Of a stretch of 9,168 nucleotides of DNA, positions 6,233 through 9,168 are shown in pieces. How positions within the stretch are numbered: position 1 is the first letter of the stretch; every line of letters begins with the position of its first letter. Source of the DNA: Rhodospirillales bacterium (GTDB lineage: Bacteria > Pseudomonadota > Alphaproteobacteria > Rhodospirillales > JABHCV01); the NCBI GenBank assembly GCA_016776705.1, contig JADHSW010000117.1, positions 1 through 9,168 on the forward strand, in the 5' to 3' direction. The position numbers and the translations under genes are program-made. Below the pieces are notes generated by a model, which saw only the letters and a program-made list of their open reading frames with translations, was not told where the DNA came from and did not search any database.

Positions 6233-6260
6233 TTGCCAGTTAACGCAAAATGGCTAGGCT
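6233..6260 (+). promoter_or_regulatory. Probable promoter of the 79-aa gene
   Basis: TTGCCA (6233-6238) and TAGGCT (6255-6260) are separated by 16 bases and resemble a sigma-70 promoter. Transcription would start around 6267 and give a leader of about 38 bases. It lies between a strong terminator and the gene, which supports independent transcription. Confidence 0.4.
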
Positions 6261-6304
6261 GAAAGGCGTTCGTCAGAAGACGACTTTACAGAGGAGAACC
6301 TGAA

Positions 6305-6544
6305 ATGAAGATATTAGTCTTTGTCTTTAGCCTTGCCCTTGGCGGGTATGTTATCAGCGAAATCGTTGCCTATAACGACCCTGTCCTTGGCGACCCATTT
6401 GCCGGCTTAACCCTTGAAGAAATCAATCAGGACCTCCCGTCGCTTGTTGTGGCGTCGGGCGGGAATTTTGCATTTAAGAATCAACCTGATTTCGAAGTCA
6501 TGGCGGTTGAGGAAATACCCGGCGTCAGGAGCGGCACTTTCTAG
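6305..6544 (+). CDS. Small predicted exported or membrane-anchored protein, 79 aa
   Basis: The ATG at 6305 follows a strong GAGGAG eight bases upstream. The N-terminus, MKILVFVFSLALGGYVISEI, is a hydrophobic segment with a single lysine ahead of it and no obvious cleavage motif, so it is either a signal peptide or an uncleaved membrane anchor. The remaining 57 residues are acidic and soluble (for example LTLEEINQDLPSL and DFEVMAVEEIPG), with no cysteine, so it is not a lipoprotein. No family is recognised. It is a lone gene with its own promoter, isolated by the terminator at 6139-6168, and faces the tRNA-Leu gene. The strong ribosome site, signal-like N-terminus and codon pattern support a real gene; function is unknown. 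Confidence 0.7.
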   Translation: MKILVFVFSLALGGYVISEIVAYNDPVLGDPFAGLTLEEINQDLPSLVVASGGNFAFKNQPDFEVMAVEEIPGVRSGTF

Positions 6545-6716
6545 ATCAGACTGCCTTTAATTGGAAAAACGAAACAGATTGAGCGAAAAGGAAGGTTAAT
6601 CACATTTAGAAAGTGTAGCATTGATGCAGGCCAAATTTGGTTTTTAATATCCTGCGAAGCATCCGTTTCCCTAACCCTGCAGCACTTAATCGCACTGTAG
6701 CGCAAGCGAAAGCGGA
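6545..6716. other. Intergenic stretch with no recognised gene
   Basis: Between the 79-residue gene and tRNA-Leu I see no open frame with a ribosome site and no clear terminator for either neighbour. It contains the palindrome CCAAATTTGG (6631-6640) followed by TTTTTAAT, but with no loop this cannot form a proper hairpin. A 212-residue minus-strand frame that runs through the tRNA is a chance reading. Confidence 0.5.
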
Positions 6717-6803
6717 TGGTGCGGGCGGCCGGACTTGAACCGGCAAGGCCGTGAGGCCGAGAGATTTTAAGTCTCTTGTGTATACCAATTTCACCACGCC
6801 CGC
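6717..6803 (-). tRNA. tRNA-Leu (anticodon UAA), CCA encoded
   Basis: Read on the minus strand, the 87-base gene folds as a class II tRNA. The acceptor stem GCGGGCG (5' end at 6803) pairs with CGCCCGC. The D arm is GTG/CAC around a loop with TTGG. The anticodon stem AGAGA/TCTCT encloses CTTAAAA, giving anticodon TAA. A long variable arm follows (CGGCC TCA CGGCC), then the T stem GCCGG/CCGGC around TTCAAGT. The discriminator A is followed by an encoded CCA (6719-6717). UAA reads the UUA and UUG leucine codons. tRNA-Leu genes are common integration sites, but no integrase or duplicated 3' end is visible here. Confidence 0.97.
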
Positions 6804-6831
6804 ATATGCGCGTCAGGAAACGGCGAATAGG

Positions 6832-6860
6832 CATATAGCACGTTTGCCAACGGGTGCTAA
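6832..6860 (-). promoter_or_regulatory. Probable promoter of tRNA-Leu
   Basis: On the minus strand TTAGCA (6860-6855) and TATATG (6837-6832) are exactly 17 bases apart. The mature tRNA 5' end follows 28 bases after the -10, which fits a short 5' leader removed by RNase P. Confidence 0.5.
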
Positions 6861-6880
6861 CACTGAGAGCACACAATCGT

Positions 6881-6910
6881 AAAAAAAATATTCGATGAAC
6901 CCGCGCCGGG
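6881..6910 (-). terminator. Weak candidate terminator after the cinA-like gene
   Basis: On the minus strand CCCG-GCG-CGGG (6910-6900) is followed, after about eleven bases, by a run of eight T (6888-6881). The stem is only four pairs and the T-run is set back, so it is a poor terminator, but nothing better lies between this operon and the tRNA promoter. Confidence 0.25.
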
Positions 6911-6919
6911 ATGAATAGA

Positions 6920-7663
6920 TCAGGTGGAGAGTTCGTCGTGGTGTTCGACGCCCAGCCCTTCGACCAGATCACGCACCGCCTTTGTCGCGGCTTCCAGGGC
7001 GTCCTCGTCAGCGCCGCGCACGACCAGGGCCGAGCCCAGGCGACCCTGACGGAAAAACGGATAGCTGCCGATTTCGACACCCGAATGCACGAGTTGCACC
7101 GCGCCCAGCCCCTTTGCCAGCACCCCTTCGCCGGTATAGGCGATGACGGTTCTGGAATGCATGGGCCTGCCGCCGACAAGGCGGTCTTTCAGGGCTTCAT
7201 ACATTGCCTGCATGATCACCGGCACACCGGCCAGCACAAAAACGTTTTCCACCTGATATCCGGGGGCCTTGCTGATGGGATTTTCGATCAGCGACGCGCC
7301 GATGGGAAAGTCGCACATTTTCAGGCGTTCTTCGTTCAGTTCTTCCGGTTTGTAGTGTTGCAGGAACAGATCGACGATTTTCTGATCACGGTACAGTTCC
7401 ACCCCGAACGCCCTGGCGATGGCGGCGGAGGTTATGTCGTCGTGGGTTGGGCCGATGCCGCCGGTGGTGAAAACGTAATCGTATCTGGCCCGGCACTCGT
7501 TGACGGTTGCGATAATAACGTCCGTGTCATCGGCGATGACGCGGGCTTCGGCTACGCGCACGCCGATCTCGTTCAGGCGTTCCCCCAAAAAGGCCAGATT
7601 GGCGTCCTGGGTGCGCCCGGACAACACTTCGTTGCCGATGATGATCACACACGCCTTGCTCAT
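6920..7663 (-). CDS. CinA-type molybdopterin-binding domain protein (stand-alone)
   Basis: The 247-residue protein is a single MoaB/MogA-like molybdopterin-binding (COG1058) domain. Seen: IIIGNEVLSGRTQDAN (7-22), FTTGGIGPTHDD (65-76), the NPISKAPGY segment (128-136) and LAGVPVIMQAM (144-154). It corresponds to the N-terminal half of CinA and lacks the C-terminal nicotinamide-nucleotide amidase domain, so it is not a full CinA. In this family activity on ADP-ribose or FAD pyrophosphate has been reported for some members; substrate here is unknown. The ATG at 7663 follows AGGGGA with eight bases between. It is the last gene of an argJ-Nudix-cinA-like operon, starting 12 bases after the Nudix stop. 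Pairing with a Nudix hydrolase suggests nucleotide clean-up, which is inference. Confidence 0.9.
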   Translation of the reverse strand: MSKACVIIIGNEVLSGRTQDANLAFLGERLNEIGVRVAEARVIADDTDVIIATVNECRARYDYVFTTGGIGPTHDDITSAAIARAFGVELYRDQKIVDLFLQHYKPEELNEERLKMCDFPIGASLIENPISKAPGYQVENVFVLAGVPVIMQAMYEALKDRLVGGRPMHSRTVIAYTGEGVLAKGLGAVQLVHSGVEIGSYPFFRQGRLGSALVVRGADEDALEAATKAVRDLVEGLGVEHHDELST

Positions 7664-7675
7664 AACCAGTCCCCT

Positions 7676-8158
7676 TCAAAGCCAGTCACGCAGTATTGCC
7701 ACCAGCGGTATGTCGGCGGCGGGCATGTCAAGCTTTCTCATATCCAGCGGGCGAACCCATTTAAGCTCCTGCCCCTCCAACGGTTTCACCATACCCTTCC
7801 AGACCCGGCAAACAAAGAGCGGCATGAGCAGATGAAAGGCTTTTTCGCCCGCATCGCCCGCATCGTAAACGTGCGAGGCGAAAGCCAGCGGGGCGAGACA
7901 GCTTTCGGTGATGTCGATACCCAATTCTTCGGCCAGCTCACGCACAAGGGCGGTTTCCGGGGTTTCGCCCTGATCGACCTTGCCGCCGGGAAATTCCCAA
8001 AGACCAGCCATTGACTTGCCCGGCGGTCGCCTGGCCATCAACACCCGGCCATCGATATCGATCAGGGCGACAGCGGAAACCAGCAGGGTCGGCACCGACG
8101 GATCGGGCTTTTTGACCTCGGCCCCATAGCAACCCGAATCAGGATCGGTAATCGGCAT
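7676..8158 (-). CDS. mutT: MutT-like Nudix hydrolase
   Basis: The 160-residue protein carries a complete Nudix box at 59-81 (G-x5-E-x7-REL-x-EE-x-G-I, beginning GKVDQGE), which binds Mg2+ and hydrolyses nucleoside diphosphate derivatives. It is preceded by ARRPPGKSMAGLWEFPGG (42-59), typical of MutT/8-oxo-dGTP diphosphatases that remove oxidised guanine nucleotides. A short N-terminal extension of about 22 residues precedes the domain. The ATG at 8158 lies inside the end of argJ, overlapping its last 20 bases; the Shine-Dalgarno is weak, so translational coupling is likely. A GTG at residue 22 is a less likely internal start. Exact substrate is inferred from family resemblance. Confidence 0.92.
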   Translation of the reverse strand: MPITDPDSGCYGAEVKKPDPSVPTLLVSAVALIDIDGRVLMARRPPGKSMAGLWEFPGGKVDQGETPETALVRELAEELGIDITESCLAPLAFASHVYDAGDAGEKAFHLLMPLFVCRVWKGMVKPLEGQELKWVRPLDMRKLDMPAADIPLVAILRDWL

Positions 8159-9168
8159 TGATTGTAATGTATCCGTGGGTCAGATCGCAGGTCCAGACTG
8201 TGGCTTCGCCGCTGGCGATGCCCACATCGACGCGAATGTCGATATCCGAGCCTCTCATGTGGTTAACGACCGGGGTTTCGTCGTAGCCCGCAATGACCTG
8301 CCCGCCATCGGTGATGCGCACGCCGCCGATTTCGATAACCAGTTGATCCCGGTCCGCCCTTTCGCCCGCCTTGCCGACGGCCATGACGATGCGGCCCCAG
8401 TTGGCGTCTTCACCGGCGATGGCGGTTTTGACCAGGGGCGAGTTGGCGATGGCGAGGCCAATGCGCCTGGCCGCCAGGTCGTCTTCGGCCCCGGTGACGG
8501 TAACGGATATGAACTTCGATGCCCCCTCGCCGTCGCGAACCACCTGTCCGGCCAGATTGACAAGCACCTCATCCAGCATGGCGGAGAAATCATCCAGGGA
8601 CGCCGCGGAATCATTGCCGGCTTCGCCAGTAGCGAAAAGCATCAGGGTATCGCTGGTGGATGTATCGCTGTCCACGGTGATGGCGTTGAATGATTTATCG
8701 GCGCCACGGGCCAGCATCCCCTGCAGGATATCAGCAGGAATGGCGGCGTCGGTAAAGACAAAGGCCAGCATGGTCGCCATATCCGGTGCGATCATGCCGG
8801 AACCCTTGGCGATGCCGTTGATGGTGACTTGCGTGCCGCCAATGTCGGCTGTGCGGGTGCAGCCCTTGGCGAAGGTATCGGTTGTCATGATCGCCTCGGC
8901 GGCCACTTGCCAGTTGTTGGCGTCCAGCTTGCCCTGCACGCCCGGCAGGGCGGCTGTCAGCCTGTCATCGGGCAAAGGCTCGCCGATGACGCCGGTCGAG
9001 GCAACGAAGACTTTCGAGGGGCGACACGAGAACAGGTCGGCGGCGGCTTCCACCGTGCGCTCCACAGACGCCACACCTGCCTTGCCGGTAAAGGCATTGG
9101 CGTTGCCGGAATTGACGATAAGAACCTCTGCGTGGCCACCCTCAAGCGCCTTGCGGCACCATTCGACA
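8139..9168 (-). CDS. argJ: Bifunctional glutamate N-acetyltransferase / amino-acid acetyltransferase ArgJ, N-terminus cut by window edge
   Basis: ArgJ transfers acetyl from N-acetylornithine to glutamate (and, in bifunctional forms, from acetyl-CoA), closing the cyclic arginine pathway in the cytoplasm. 342 residues are visible; the family is about 400, so roughly 60-70 are missing. The frame enters at 9167 (VEWCRKALEGGHAEVLIVNS), so an internal GTG at 9074 is not the start. Seen: the NSGNANAFTG motif at the left of the fragment, TGVIGEPLP, and the autocleavage site KGSGMIAPDMATML, where the precursor splits before Thr (codon 8774-8772) to give alpha and beta chains with Thr as nucleophile. 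EDANWGRI and the C-terminal end HGYITINADYRS are also typical. It is first of the visible operon and overlaps the Nudix gene. Whether it is bifunctional cannot be told from sequence. Confidence 0.97.
   Translation of the reverse strand, partial: VEWCRKALEGGHAEVLIVNSGNANAFTGKAGVASVERTVEAAADLFSCRPSKVFVASTGVIGEPLPDDRLTAALPGVQGKLDANNWQVAAEAIMTTDTFAKGCTRTADIGGTQVTINGIAKGSGMIAPDMATMLAFVFTDAAIPADILQGMLARGADKSFNAITVDSDTSTSDTLMLFATGEAGNDSAASLDDFSAMLDEVLVNLAGQVVRDGEGASKFISVTVTGAEDDLAARRIGLAIANSPLVKTAIAGEDANWGRIVMAVGKAGERADRDQLVIEIGGVRITDGGQVIAGYDETPVVNHMRGSDIDIRVDVGIASGEATVWTCDLTHGYITINADYRS

Noticed and set aside
6717..6803. Possible integration site of a genomic island at tRNA-Leu
   Set aside because: No integrase gene and no repeated copy of the tRNA 3' end are visible in the window.
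6541..7179. 212-residue minus-strand open frame
   Set aside because: It runs through the tRNA-Leu gene and overlaps the cinA-like gene out of frame.
6911..8014. 367-residue plus-strand open frame
   Set aside because: It is antisense to the clearly identified cinA-like and Nudix genes; it is rich in His, Gly and Asp as expected of an antisense shadow in GC-rich DNA.
8139..9074. GTG at 9074 as the argJ start
   Set aside because: The frame continues upstream to the window edge with conserved ArgJ sequence (NSGNANAFTG), so the gene is truncated by the window, not started there.

Overview
The window looks like chromosomal DNA from an alphaproteobacterium, probably of the Rhodospirillales type. 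This is inferred from the moderately GC-rich composition, the argJ-mutT-cinA-like gene order, a response regulator with an FGPDRRR tail, and several small conserved-looking proteins. No 16S rRNA or other marker that would fix the genus is present. Most of it reads as ordinary chromosome. I see no phage, CRISPR array, transposase or recognisable defence system.

Left part (1-2672): a nucleotide-sugar dehydrogenase of the UDP-GlcNAc 6-dehydrogenase (WbpA) type runs off the left edge on the minus strand. It is divergent from a 432-residue protein of unknown function on the plus strand. The 193-base gap between them holds a 9-bp inverted repeat and a separate 10-bp palindrome.

Middle (2673-5900): a probable 54-residue small gene (minus) is divergent from a stand-alone receiver protein (plus) that lacks the usual conserved lysine. 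Four minus-strand genes follow. Read in the direction of transcription they are a conserved-looking protein of about 150 residues, a GST-fold protein with an unusual C-terminal extension, an exported YHS-domain protein, and a 72-residue helical protein. The last has its own strong extended -10 promoter.

Accessory stretch (5900-6720): a start-less, coding-like open frame on the plus strand ends three bases before a cluster of three hairpins. The last hairpin is a good intrinsic terminator. Then come a promoter and a 79-residue predicted exported or membrane peptide with a strong Shine-Dalgarno, and 176 bases with nothing recognisable.

Right part (6717-9168): a tRNA-Leu(UAA) gene with an encoded CCA and a plausible promoter, then a tight minus-strand operon argJ (running off the right edge) -> mutT-like Nudix hydrolase -> CinA-type molybdopterin-binding-domain protein. 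argJ serves arginine biosynthesis. The other two are probably a nucleotide-pool or housekeeping hydrolase and an enzyme of uncertain substrate.
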